Of a DNA stretch of 64,000 nucleotides, positions 47,889 through 60,376 are shown piece after piece. The stretch covers positions 17,416,507 through 17,480,506 of the forward strand of contig BSQZ01000004.1 in NCBI GenBank assembly GCA_033239005.1. Direction: 5' to 3'. A program made the position numbers and the translations under genes. Below the pieces are notes generated by a model. The model did not search any database. It was given only the letters and a program-made list of their open reading frames with translations, and was not told the DNA's origin. Source of the stretch: Lamellibrachia satsuma (Eukaryota > Annelida > Polychaeta > Sabellida > Siboglinidae). Position 1 is the first letter of the stretch; every line of letters begins with the position of its first letter.

Positions 47889-48684
47889 ACATTCCTAAAC
47901 ATATCGTCGAACGACACAAATACATCGACATTAGAGCACAACAGCTTCGGAATTTGCCCCCATAAACGTACATCTCCGAGATAGGAACAGCCAGGCCCGA
48001 CAGAGCGCGAGGCTCGCTTGTTTTCGTCACCCAACCCCCCCTCCCCCCAGATGTTTATTATCATGGACGTATAATATTCCATAATTCACGCGTCATAAAT
48101 TGTAGCATTTATATCGTGGTAATAATCAGAAATGCTTTATTTCACAGATACTTTTATTTGTTTCACATGATGGGTATACTTTATGCTTAATGACATATCA
48201 CCAGAATTCATTTCGTTAGAGAGAGTTTTGTGTAGTGATAATAGTAACACATAGGATTAGTACGTACATACATGCATTTGATCCCCTTTATCAATATAAC
48301 AGATATCGTCATTGGCAATACACGAACGGTAGACATACCTCAAAGATGTTAACAAAGATGTGTACTATCTTACTAGAAATTCACGTACACAGTCAACTAT
48401 TATAAGTAACTGCAATACGACACAATTTTAATGTTTCGCAGTTGACATGCATGGCACAGTTGAAACAAATAAGATCAGCTAAAAGAAGTTACATATGTCT
48501 CGGTTCATCAGTGATATAATGCGACACGAACTGAGTACATTATCAGAACAGATTGCGAGAGCTAGGGGTATTGACAAAACTGAAAACACTCTTACTGATA
48601 TGAAGACCATTTCAAATAAATAAGTCCAAACTGTCATTGACGAGTCTATCTTAATATTACGGACGTGCATTGTGGACAACTACA

Positions 48685-48719
48685 ACAACAACATCATCAT
48701 CATCATCATCATCATCATC

Positions 48720-48756
<37 letters not shown>

Positions 48757-48795
48757 TCATCATCATCAACAAGAACAACAACAACAGCATCGACA
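48685..48795. repeat. (ATC)n/(AAC)n microsatellite
   Basis: CATCATCATC and AACAACAACA trinucleotide tracts immediately before the 48-bp array. Confidence 0.95.
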
Positions 48796-48867
48796 ACGAC
48801 AGCCACATAACACTAAAGCCAGCGAGATCGTGAGATAACATACAGCCATTATACAAGAGAATAGAAC

Positions 48868-50445
48868 CCGCGAAACAGTGATTCAACATACAGCCAATAC
48901 ACAAGAGAGTAAAGCCCGCAAGACAGAGATTCAACATACAGCCAATACACAAGAGACTAGAGCCCGCAAGACGGAGATTCAACATATAGCCAATACACAA
49001 GAGACTAGAGCCCGCAAGACAGAGATTCAACATACAGCCAATACACAAGAGAGTAGAGCCCGCGAGACAGAGATTCAACATATAGCCAATACACAAGAGA
49101 CTAGAGCCCGCAAGACAGAGATTCAACATACAGCCAATACACAAGAGAGTAGAGCCCGCAAGACGGAGATTCAACATACAGCCAATACACAAGAGAGTAG
49201 AGCCCGCGAGACTGAGATTCAACATACAGCCAATACACAAGAGAGTAGAGCCCGCAAGACAGAGATTCAACATACAGCCAATACACAAGAGAGTAGAGCT
49301 CGCGAGACGGAGATTCAACATACAGCCAATACACAAGAGAGTAGAGCCCGCGAGACGGAGATTCAACATACAGCCAATACACAAGAGAGTAGAGCCCGCG
49401 AGACGGAGATTCAACATACAGCCAATACACAAGAGAGTAGAGCCCGCGAGACGGAGATTCAACATACAGCCAATACACAAGAGAGTAGAGCCCGCAAGAC
49501 GGAGATTCAACATACAGCCAATACACAAGAGAGTAGAGCCCGCAAGACAGAGATTCAACATACAGCCAATACACAAGAGAGTAGAGCCCGCAAGACAGAG
49601 ATTCAACATACAGCCAATACACAAGAGAGTAGAGCCCGCGAGACGGAGATTCAACATACAGCCAATACACAAGAGAGTAGAGCCCGCAAGACGGAGATTC
49701 AACATACAGCCAATACACAAGAGAGTAGAGCCCGCAAGACGGAGATTCAACATACAGCCAATACACAAGAGAGTAGAGCCCGCGAGACGGAGATTCAACA
49801 TACAGCCAATACACAAGAGAGTAGAGCCCGCGAGACAGAGATTCAACATACAGCCAACACACAAGAGAGTAGAGCCCGTGAGACAAAGATGCAACATACA
49901 GCCAATACACAAGAGACTAGAGCCCGCAAGACAAAGATTCAACATACAGCCAATACACAAGAGACTAGAGCCCGCAAGACAAAGATTCAACATACAACCA
50001 ATACACAAGAGACTAGAGCCCGCGAGACAGAGATTCAACATACAGCCAATACACAAGAGAGTAGGGCCCGCGAGACAGAGATTCAACATACAGCCAATAC
50101 ACAAGAGAGTAAGGCCCGCGAGACAGAGATTCAACATACAGCCAATACACAAGAGAGTAGAGCCCGCAAGACAGACATTCAACACACAGCCAATACACAA
50201 GAGAGTAGGGCCGCGAGACAGAGATTCAACATACAGCCAATACACAAGAGACTAGAGCCCGCAAGACAGAGATTCAACATACAGCCAATACACAAGAGAG
50301 TAGAGCCCGCGAGACAGAGATTCAACATACAGCCAATACACAAGAGAGTAGGGCCCGCGAGACAGAGATTCAACGTACAGCCAATACACAAGAGAGTAGG
50401 GCCCGCGAGACAAGATTCAACATACAGCCAATACACAAGAAACTA
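48868..50445. repeat. 48-bp minisatellite, about 33 copies, open on both strands
   Basis: Units contain ATTCAACATACAGCCAATAC, ACAAGAGAGTAGAGCCCGC and GAGACGGAG. The + strand reads IQHTANTQESRARETE and the - strand reads a Cys/Leu-rich 16-mer, both for about 520 codons. The + frame has a TAA directly before the array, no ATG and a 1-bp loss near 50210, so a gene is unlikely. Variants (AAGACGG, GAGACAG, GAGACTAG) are clustered by position. Confidence 0.97.
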
Positions 50446-50719
50446 GAAATACGGTTGCTGAACAAGCATAGAACACTACGGATAACTTCTAACATTGAAA
50501 ATAAATAACTTCAGTGGCGTGTTCACTTCAGCAAATGTCTTATTTTCAAGGGGACTATATGCCCTGCGAGAAGGGAAGTCGAAAACAAACGTGAGGGGGT
50601 GTGACAGGAGCCTCAATTTCCCATCTCCCACTTCTGTTGGGGGTCAGCTTCCCACCTCCCATTTCGTACCACACAAACAAGACTTGTCGACTTTTACACG
50701 ACCGAATGAGGCAGGTGAT

Positions 50720-50900
50720 GTGATTTAACAAGATTTAACAAGATTGCCACCCAATGCAAAGGCCCAGATGACAAGTGGACAAGGAAGCCATTGGCTTATC
50801 GTGAGTCCAACAGTTTTAATCTATGTGCAATCTGCCCTCCTGAGATATGTGTCAACCTTGATTGGTAGCAATTACCAGAGAAGAAAGAAAATCTGCGTAG
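50720..50900 (-). mobile_element. 5'-truncated LINE 3' end, copy 1
   Basis: Read on the - strand, a diverged RT C-terminus (near 50835-50880) leads to GGTGGCAATCTTGTTAAATC and a second CTTGTTAAATC. This is the same terminal tandem word that ends the CR1-like element at 26402. Only the last ~180 bp is present. Confidence 0.7.
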
Positions 50901-51354
50901 AAAGATGTTTCACGTCACCCAAATGGCATCAACCCTGAATGACGTCACGAATGTGACCTTATTGCGCGATAATCTCCAGATGCGAGTTGGACAAGTTGGA
51001 CAAGCCAATAACGTAAACGACGGCTAAATATAGACACGCAATCGACTTACCAGGAAAACGTGTCTGTTTTAAATTTTAAACTAGTCTAAATTTAAAAACC
51101 ACAAAGCAAATAATCTAAGAACGGTTGGTGGATGATATAATAATGTTCATGTAAAACTACTTCCTTTGCATATTCTAACCCAACGTTAAGAATACTCGTG
51201 GTGTCTTTATAGCATGGAAAAGTGTTTAACGAAAACTCGTTCCATGTAAATTCTCAGTCTGGTTAATCCACGGTACCAGTGTTCGTTTTCTAGCAATCCT
51301 TCGTTCATGTTGGAAAAAAACAGATAATTTATGGAAACAGGTTGATGAAATGTT

Positions 51355-51510
51355 AGATTAAACAAGATGTCATCCAACGCTCCAACAAGCTCCAGCAGGT
51401 GGCAAGTGGACGAGGGAACCAGTTGATTGTAGAGAGTCTACAATTGTTCATCTATATGCGGCCCTTGTCCTAAATCTGTCAATTCTCTTTTTACACTAAT
51501 TGACACTGCT
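51355..51510 (-). mobile_element. 5'-truncated LINE 3' end, copy 2
   Basis: On the - strand, AGAATTGACAGATTTAGG (RIDRF, matching NRIDRY of the full element) is followed by a stop and a 3' UTR sharing CCTCGTCCACTTG-like words with copy 1. It ends in CATCTTGTTTAATC. Confidence 0.65.
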
Positions 51511-51912
51511 GGCATCTGCACTCTGTAGATAATGTGTTCCATTAATTTACTGTCAACGGTGAAGTTTCTCATTATTATGCAATATACACAGTTCTTTTAA
51601 TATCGCTACTTCATGCCTAGCTTCTACTTCTACTAACATTCATAACTTTCAAGAAAGTATTTCTATCAATACTTTTATAAAAAAAGTTAAATGTCAGGAT
51701 TTCTACATAATGTTGCTAAACCAGATTCATTTGACGTTTTTCATAACTAAGGTATGTCATGTCAGTTCTTGAATCAACTTAGTTGCTGTTCTTTGTGGTA
51801 TATCTTATTGGACCACTTGTTTTGTCACGGTGTGGCCTCCATGCTTGCTGGGTGGAACAATCACAAGGCGTGCATAAGAAGTCTGTCTAGTCTGGCTTAT
51901 TGAGCCCGGGGT

Positions 51913-51950
51913 TGCACGCGCACGCGCACGCGCACGCGCACGCGCATAAA
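51913..51950. repeat. (CACGCG)n microsatellite
   Basis: CACGCG hexanucleotide repeated about six times; alternating purine-pyrimidine. Confidence 0.95.
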
Positions 51951-52492
51951 CTGATTGATCAAGAATTACTTTTCCACTTCGTACACTGAATAATTTGATA
52001 TGCCCAGCACACGGGGTGATCCTGAATCGCTGTCACCAAACACCCGGATCCGGCAAGCTGACAAACAATGGCTGCTTGGAAAAGCAAATGAGCTGACAGG
52101 TTTCAGCATACGATATCCAGCCTGGCAGTTTGGAACACGTTGTCCTTTACTATTCATGTATTCGTTCCGAGGGAGCTGTGCGCTTGTAACTGAGTCGACC
52201 GTATGGTCAGATCGGATTCGCGTTTTAGTATTCCTAGACCCTCATTGTCGAACTAATTTACTAATTTCGGTGAACAACCGCCGTTAAAACAATGGATGAG
52301 CTTTTGAAAAATTCACTGGCCTTTAGTTCCGTCGCTACGCGCATCTCGTTGACTAAAGAGGCAATGTAAGACTGTAATATGAGAGATTAAGTTATTCTAA
52401 AAAGGCAAATGTGATTTTGTCATGTCCCGTGGTAGGTTCTACTTCGACAGATCTGCATTACTTAAAAGAATTCATACGGTAACCCGGGGCTC

Positions 52493-52682
52493 CTATGGCT
52501 AACACGCATATTTGTCTACGATATGAACATATTACAGACATGCTAACATAGTTTATTGGTGTACAATTTGAACGCTTTCCTTTGGAGGGGGCTAGGAAAG
52601 CGTTCAAATTGTACACCATTAAACTATACTAGAATGTCCGTAATATGTTCCTATCGTGGACAAATATGTATGTTAGCCATAG
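52493..52682. other. Long hairpin: 88-bp inverted arms around a 14-bp loop
   Basis: The left arm (52493-52580, starting CTATGGCTAACA and ending GAACGCTTTCC) and right arm (52595-52682) are reverse complements with about nine mismatches in 88, several of which would be G-U pairs in RNA. The loop is TTTGGAGGGGGCTA. It could be a foldback element or, if transcribed, a long dsRNA precursor. Confidence 0.9.
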
Positions 52683-52689
52683 AAAAATT

Positions 52690-53270
52690 ATTTTCAGCAA
52701 ACTGACAACCTAGCTGGGCTGCAATAAAAAAAAGAGTACGAAAAAACCGTCTTGCCCCATCCCATACAAATAGTCTGATAGTAATATATCGGGCTAATAC
52801 AGTTGTTAATTTTAAATTGGAGTTAAACATATAATATATACCTTGAAATCCATACATAATAAAAACCAGCTTAGTAATATTGCAACAAAATTACAGCCTA
52901 CGTGCTATCAGATCATAAATTATGCAACGTTCGTATTATATTAAATGTATTACACATGCATGTAATGCATTTAATATATTATGACGACATGCGTAAATAT
53001 TTACATAAGTGGCAGTTATGCTTAATGGATTTAACATTTTAGTTATAAATTTTGCTTCACTGGAAACTAATGTCACTGTATTGATATATTCATTTTGGTT
53101 TGAACCTGTAAACCACACGATTGACAAGTAAAAGACGATTTACGGTTTCCCTCTGATAAAAAAGTCCGACATTCATAGAATGTACACACTAGAAATATGA
53201 CTATTTTCTTATTTAAAAATAAAGATGTGCAGAACAACGAATGGAACAGACAGGATGTGTTCGCAAATTG
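52690..53270. other. AT-rich intergenic DNA, nothing recognised
   Basis: No ORF with domains and no clear repeat. A small inverted repeat (TGTATTACACATGCATGTAA region) lies near 52945-52970. Confidence 0.4.
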
Positions 53271-53280
53271 ATGATAAGTA

Positions 53281-54118
53281 CCACTAGCCCCTCGTTAGTG
53301 TCACTAACCCCTCGTTAGTGCCACTAACCCCTCGTTAGTGCCACTAACCCCTCGTTAGTGCCACTAACCCCTCGTTAGTGCCACTAACCCCTCGTTAGTG
53401 CCACTAACCCCTCGTTAGTGCCACTAACCCCTCGTTAGTGCCACTAACCCCTCGTTAGTGCCACTAACCCCTCGTTAGTGTCACTAACCCCTCGTTAGTG
53501 CCACTAACCCCTCGTTAGTGCCACTAACCCCTCGTTAGTGTCACTAACCCCTCGTTAGTGTCACTAACCCCTCGTTAGTGCTACTAACCCCTCGTTAGTG
53601 TCACTAACCCCTCGTTAGTGCCACTAACCATTCGTTAGTGCCACTAACCCCTCGTTAGTGTCACTAACCCCTTGTTAGTGCCACTAACCCCTCGTTAGTG
53701 CCACTAACCCTCGTTAGTGTCACTAACCCTCGTTAGTGCCACTAACCCCTCGTTAGTGCCACTAACCCCTCGTTAGTGCCACTAACCCCTCGTTAGTGCC
53801 ACTAACCCCTCGTTAGTGTCACTAACCCCTAGTTAGTGCCACTAACCCCTCGTTAGTATCACTAACCCTCGTTAGTGCCACTAACCCCTCGTTAGTGCCA
53901 CTAACCCCTCGTTAGTGCCACTAGCCCCTCGTTAGTGCCACTAACCCCTCGTTAGTGCCACTAACCCCTCGTTAGTGCCACTAACCCCTCGTTAGTGCCA
54001 CTAACCCCTCGTTAGTGCCACTAACCCCTCGTTAGTGCCACTAACCCCTCGTTAGTGCCACTAACCCCTCGTTAGTGCCACTAGCCCCTCGTTAGTGCCA
54101 CTAACCCCTTGTGCCAGT
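53281..54118. repeat. 20-bp palindromic minisatellite, about 42 copies
   Basis: The unit CCACTAACCCCTCGTTAGTG contains the perfect inverted arms CACTAAC/GTTAGTG around CCCTC. Units are head-to-tail with no spacers. A few are 19 bp (one C lost in the loop). Common changes are CCACT to TCACT; most keep the arms paired. Confidence 0.98.
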
Positions 54119-54126
54119 AACCCCGG

Positions 54127-56380
54127 GGGCTAGGGGTACTAAGTCATTCTAACTGATAGCTATTTTGATTTTTAGGATACCGCCTTTGCGACTAATCGTC
54201 CTAGCTAGTCTTTCATCGAAATGTCATTGAAATGCGACTGGTACAATCGTTAGTTTTCATTGTTGAGTTTACTATCTCAGATGATCGATTACACTTGCAA
54301 ATCATTATAAACAAATTAGCACACCAACTGCTTGCTCTTATTTGTGAATAAACGGAAAATGGAAACGTTCTTGTCCGTTGAACATCATATGACGGAGATT
54401 TCTATCTCCGTGACTGAGATGTAGGACTACCTTCTATGTAAAACTGACGGAAAAACGGTATGAATGATGGAGAGTTGACATATATGAAGAAATGAGTTCA
54501 CATATAAGGGGCAAGGTGTATTTTGATTTGATCAGCTGCTCTGACAGTGTTACTGTGTTACTGTGTTACTGTGTTACTGCTAAAGATACTGAGACCACGT
54601 GAACAAATAACATAGCAGAAGTCTATTTTTGGAAAACGCGCTTACCATCAAAGTGGCAGTTTTCGCAAAATATTAATACTCCTACCGGTGTTTCGAAAAA
54701 CAACATCTCACACGCCAAAAATGCGACATTTCAAACGTTCCAACTTTACTGATTGAACACAGTTACTTCTTCCAAAATAAAATCACTGAAATCGGTTAAC
54801 TTGTAAAACGTTAAGCACTAGCCTACATCCACTTGCTTTTCCCAGTGAAGTTCTCTGGGCGGAAGCCCGAACTTAGTTGCGTTAATTTGCCGGGCTCGCT
54901 ACTGTCCAGGGAAGATAACTTAGCCACTGGAGGAGGGCAGCCCGCAGAGAACTGGACAGACTGCTAATAACTTGGGTTCTCAAGTTCCTGGGAATGAACT
55001 CAGAATGTAGTCCTAATTAGTATCTTGTCAACGTTGTAGAGTTCGAACAAAGTACAGCGTGGATAACATACACCATGACAACAATTTAGGTGATATTATA
55101 TCATATGCTTCGAGAATATTGTATACCCTGATTAGCTGTCACCATTAATTCAAGAAATCAGCTACAAAACACATGGTTCAGCTTTCGGCGACAAACACTG
55201 AACATATACCCAATCTCGAAATTAGCACGCATTAATATTGATATTAAGCCAGAAACAATATATACGTATGACGTTGCTTGGTTACGGAAACACATTATAT
55301 TGTTTCTGTTACCCCGGTAATAATATTTAAATATTTTCGGTATCTCGTTATGGCCATATAGAAACACATTCTGTTTTTTGTTAATGATATTTATATTTTC
55401 GATATCTCGTGATGACCCCTAACTTGATAACGCGTACCAAGAGCAATCAAGAAAGGCATTTAGCTTAAACAAACATCGAACGTGATCGTTAGACGAACGG
55501 CTCGCATATCGTGGCCGATGATGCGAAGGGGATCTTCGCGAACGCATCTACCTATCGACGATTGCTCAGTGGCTGATAATGAATGGATTGTTCAAACAAA
55601 CTAACCAGTGTGCTCTATTTTGGTCCACTTTAACACTGTGCGCTCTGAGTGCACGAAATCAGCACTGTTACACTCCCCAGGTTTGCGACTTCATCGTATA
55701 GTGTAGGTCACGCGGTGGGCCCATAAACGCAGGCACACTGAAGTGATAATATAAATTTGCTGATAGGTACAGAAATAATGTTCCTCGTGACATACTATGG
55801 CAAATGAAGAGGTGGAACAAAGTAATAGTACAGGACTATAAAGAGAATTATTATAAACAATAAGACAACAATTAAAATGTCAGGTCACAGTTAGATTGAG
55901 AACACATATCACTACTGAAGGAAACGTTGGGGCCGCAGACAAAGACTGGTATGCGTCAATAGTTTGAATACTATGAATGACAGCTATCTGCTGACTCTTA
56001 CCGAAGATAAAGCTGCTCGGGAGGTCGTGATCACCAATGTCGCCAGACGCCAGGCACGGCACACGACAAAGAAGAATAAGCTTTCATTATTATGAAGTAA
56101 CCCGTCCACGCTAACACCGGCTGTCAGAGATGCGAGTGTAGTCTGCACTAACACGTGCGTGCTGTGTAAACGTAGTTTGGTACGTGAAACGGGACGGTAA
56201 GACGGCAGCTCAACAACGTCCTGTTCCATACACTCGAATATATTGCGCGCAAAGTCGTCGGTTTCACAAGATTGCTGACGTCATGCAGTTGTCTGGTACG
56301 GTCACATATGTGCTTTTATGGGGCGTTCGGCGAAAGTTCGCAAAGACATTTACCCTTTGAAATTTATTTACATTTTTTTT
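54127..56380. other. Intergenic DNA
   Basis: An 8-bp repeat (GTTACTGT, four copies) is at 54548-54580. No gene or element recognised otherwise. Confidence 0.4.
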
Positions 56381-56399
56381 CACCAAACTTGCGCAACAT

Positions 56400-56690
56400 G
56401 TAACAATTCAGTTACATTATGATAGCTGGTATTAGTAACATGACAATTGTTTCAGTAAGATCAAGACAGCTGGTATCTGTAACATATGGTAGCTGTTTTC
56501 AGTAAGATTATGACAACTAGTGCCAGTAAGATCATGATATGTGACGTCAGCATAATCATGAAAACTGGTTTAGAAGTATTATGGCAGCTAGTGTCGGTAG
56601 TATGATAACTGATATAAGTCAAACTATGACGGTTGATGTCGGCATGGTTATCATATGACAGTTGAAAGTAACAAGTGCCACTTGACGAAC
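56400..56690. repeat. Degenerate tandem repeat (~30 bp period)
   Basis: AGTAAGATCATGACAACTGGT-like words recur with strong divergence; an old array. Confidence 0.55.
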
Positions 56691-57121
56691 GTGTGAGACA
56701 GTTCGAAGGTCATGCAGAATTTGAAATATAAATGTCAACAGAGATAAAAACTAAACACATTCCTATGATATGATAGCGACTATAAGCATCACTAACACAG
56801 ATTGGACTGATAAAAATATTCCATGTCGCACATCCACAAGATACGTAGGAATATGTCCATCTTGCGACGACATCTTAATCCGAACTTACCGTGTAATCTA
56901 TTGAGTTGATATCTTACACCCAAGCGTTTATCTTGGTCGACCGGACACTGAAAGATAAAGGAAATATTTTATCAGTGAATGCGTTTATACATGTCCTGTG
57001 ATCATCCCGTTGTCAGAGTTCTGTCAAAAAGACGTGCTTTTTGTTTCGTTTAACGTCGTATGCATCTTTACGTTTCCTTGTACATGTGTGCCTCTCTGTA
57101 CGCTCCATTGCGTGATAGATC

Positions 57122-57268
57122 ATCGCGTCACGTCTCGTCATGTCACGTCACGTCACGTCTCGTCATGTCACGTCATGTCTCGTCATGTCACGTCATGTCT
57201 CGTCATGTCACGTCACGTCTCGTCACGTCACGTCTCGTCATGTCACGTCACGTCACGTTATGTCACAC
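57122..57268. repeat. Short-period CGTCA repeat
   Basis: GTCACGTCATGTCTCGTCAT-type 5-10 bp repeats. It carries many CGTCA words (CRE half-site sequence) as a by-product of the repeat unit. Confidence 0.9.
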
Positions 57269-57361
57269 CACATCTAATCACATCATGTATTTGTATTCTA
57301 CTTGTTGCAGCATTCGATCTGTTGATCACATCCAAGCCTGTTCAGTACTTACCATACTCCA

Positions 57362-57440
57362 GGTAGGAAGTGGCAAGAAATCAACTCCTGCCAGAGTGGC
57401 AAGAAATCAACTCCTGCCATAGTGGCAAGAAATCAACTCT
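57362..57440. repeat. 26-bp tandem repeat, 3 copies
   Basis: AGTGGCAAGAAATCAACTCC repeats three times. Confidence 0.9.
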
Positions 57441-57887
57441 CTCCCGTCTGTACAATTCTTGTACCGTTCTGTTCTGAATAAATATTTGAGGCTGGTGTTC
57501 TTTCCCTCCAGGTGGCCTTCCCCTCGGTCTCTTTCACGTTATCTTCCTGATCAATGCCACTTTTTTGACAGAATCATCTTCTCTTCTCATCACGTGACCA
57601 TACCGTTTCAATTTATTCAACTTGATCACAGGCTCGAAAACCACCGACGCATACCTCTCTATTGAACCGAACCACTTTATCGTCGTTTTTAAGACTCATC
57701 TAAAGGTTCATATCTTGAAACGTGCTAACCGGGACTATGGTGTGTCAAAATAAATACCAGATTATTAGAAATAGAAACTATAACTTTGGGTATTTGTTGA
57801 AAGTCAACTCAAGTAATAATGTTATGATCAAACTGTATCAGATCAATCAACACTGGTTGAAGCAAAACATGGACCACTGTGATACCC

Positions 57888-58406
57888 AGCAGCGGATCCA
57901 GGGGGGTCTTAAGGGTTTCAAGACCCCTCTAGGCCATGGAGGAGGGTCTTAGACTTGTTTTGATGAAAATAGACCAAAAACGTGTTTTGCGAACGTGGAC
58001 GGGGTGTCTTTAAAGTGTTCTAGCAAGAAAACTAATTAACATACAACTATAAAACTAATACCGTGATGCATCTTAATAATATACCTTTCCAATGACGTAT
58101 GACGTCTTGATGTGTGACGTCTTGATGTATGACGTCTTGAAATAACTAATATTTTCTAAAAATGGTCCAGCAGATCCAGGGAGTCTTAGGGTCTCGCGTC
58201 CGTGGCAAATATTACGGTAAAGGACAACGTATACATCCATCGGAATGTATGTCAATGTAAAGACTGAATTATTAGCAACCGGCTAATATTGACCCTTCTG
58301 TAAGTAGAATGACACGTGTGTCGTCCCACCCCCCGGTTCGGAAGTAGAACGACGTATGATTATGACTGACTGAGACCCCCCTGCCAACAAGCATAGATCG
58401 GCCCCT
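57888..58406 (+). mobile_element. hAT-like non-autonomous element (~520 bp)
   Basis: The left edge CAGCAGCGGATCCAGGGGGG and right edge GATCGGCCCCTG are imperfect inverted ends with the CAG..GGATC pattern of hAT elements. TGATACC flanks both sides (57881-57887 and 58405-58411), consistent with a 7-8 bp target duplication. An internal copy of a similar edge is near 58168-58180, and an 18-bp TGACGTCTTGATGT repeat (three copies) is at 58093-58140. No transposase. Confidence 0.6.
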
Positions 58407-58496
58407 GATACCTAAACTTTCACTATAAATCTCGAATAATGGCATCTGAAAATGTAGTCAAGCCAAAAAATATACCCTACAGTTGTCATTTGATAA

Positions 58497-59480
58497 TATA
58501 ATAATAATAATAAAGTTTATTTCAATAGCATCAACAGTAAACATACAAACACAAGTGAATTTTAAACATCAATAGTACAAGTTGAAGAAGTTGAAAAAAG
58601 GCAAGAAGCGTAATGCTTATGTTGCTTGCTCTGTAACTTATAAGTGACATTAAATAATACAATTATACAAGTGAAAGCGTGCATTGTACATTGTACAGTT
58701 CATTGATGTCATTGTTACAATAGAACATGTTCGTGTCGTCTGCAAATAAAATAAACTTAAACCATTTTGAAGCATTGAAAATGTCGTTGATATACATTAT
58801 AAATAATTTTGGTCCTAATATGGAACCTTGTATACACCACAGCACACCCTAAGTACCTCAGAATCACAATTTTTATACTGAACAAACTGTGATCTATTTT
58901 CTAAATAACTCACAATCCAATTATGTGCTATACCACGAACACCTTAGAAATTAATTAAATAATTTTTTTTGCCAATACTTCATGATATGCTTTCTTGAGA
59001 TCAAGAAATACACCAATATAATATTTATTATTATATTGTGAATAAATAATATCTTCAACCAATTATAAAATAGCATGAGAGGTTGAAATGTTAGACCTAA
59101 ACCCATACTGGTTTGGGCAAAGTAAAACACATATTTTAGAACATTGTCCAATCAAGCATTATATAGTTTCTCCATTATTTTTGAAAATTGCGGTGGTAAA
59201 GAGATAGGTATATGATTTGTGAATACACACTTATCCCCAGCCTTAAATACTGGAATAACTTTGACTATTTTCATTTGGTTGAGCAGAACACTTGTTTGGA
59301 AAGATAAAATGCAAATGTGAATTAAGGGTTTACAATTTCAGAAGTAATTGTTTTGACCATGCTCATCTTAATATTAGTAAAATCCGTTGACATTTTGTTT
59401 TTAAATTGTTGCACAGTTCTAATAATTTCTCGCTCATTAACCGGACTTAGAAACATACTCCCGTTACACCCTTCCCCAAA
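58497..59480 (-). pseudogene. Decayed LINE reverse transcriptase with (TTA)n 3' end
   Basis: On the - strand, pieces of an RT are readable across frames: a VYFLISRKHIMKYWQKKL block (a degraded 'FLDLKKAFD' region, near 58955-59020), GSILGPKLFIMYINDI (near 58785-58835) and the catalytic-type FADDTNMF (near 58725-58750). A TTATTATTATTA microsatellite at 58499-58515 is a typical LINE 3' terminus. Stops and frameshifts are numerous. No copy of the endonuclease was recognised upstream. Confidence 0.8.
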
Positions 59481-59484
59481 TAAT

Positions 59485-60374
59485 CACAAATAGACACATC
59501 CTTGTCATGTGAAGAAATGTTCTTTGCTAAGTTAAAGTCAACATAATGAAAATTAAAGAGCGAAAATGGATGTAATATGTAAGTAACACCGGTGACTATG
59601 CGTACATTAGGGGAGTTTAATGTATTCTAAGTTCTAGTATTTGATTTCGGCGCAAGTCTGTCAGGCTTCGATACGCCACCTGGTGGCGACCAAGGGAAGG
59701 CAGCGTTAGTTGAGCTATTTTTCATTCTTTTTTATAAGTAAGATACAATCATATTCCTAAGTCAACATTGTTTTACTCACATAAACTACGATTATTAGTA
59801 GACCATTTCAGATCGAGATAATATATTTAGTAAGCACAGATAAGTATATGTAGCTGATCGATTCAAACAGGGTTGGTGAACTTACTCAACTTACACTGTT
59901 TGGGGTGCGTAAGTTGGGTCACGATGGGTAAATGCATGCTTATCATCGGTGAAATTAACTAAGGCCTTCGCTTGCGACCCACGCACGCACGCACGCACAC
60001 ACACACGCACGCACGCACGAACGCAGATTCAGATCCATTCTCGGAACAAGAAGAGTGTTGTTCACCAACTATAAAACACGAAACAAGCAGACAGTGGCGC
60101 CGCGTAGTGGCGATATTGTTATCAGTTTTCATGACGGACAAAAAGTGGCGCCGTAGCGCGTGAGTATGAACACATTTAGTGTTCCTAAAAATGCCAACAT
60201 ACCCCGGAATTTATCCTTTTTTTTCAGCTAAAAGTAGAGGTGCCAAGCCTACCGCTATGACGGTAGAACTACCGTTTTTCTTAAGTTTTAGTAAATGTCA
60301 GCTACCGCCTTCGAGCAAACATCTACCGCTAAAAGCGTAATTTCGTTAAACGAATACGTTTACCAGGACCAGGT
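59485..60374. other. Intergenic DNA
   Basis: A CGCCACCTGGTGGCG palindrome (59681-59695) resembles CTCF-type sites, but is also a plain inverted repeat. (CACG)n is at 59980-60023. No gene recognised. Confidence 0.4.
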
Positions 60375-60376
60375 GG

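Noticed and set aside
53281..54118. CRISPR-like array
   Set aside because: The palindromic units are contiguous with no unique spacers, and the window is eukaryotic.
59681..59695. CTCF-type site CGCCACCTGGTGGCG
   Set aside because: Matches the known core only partly and is simply a short palindrome; kept as a note without a functional call.
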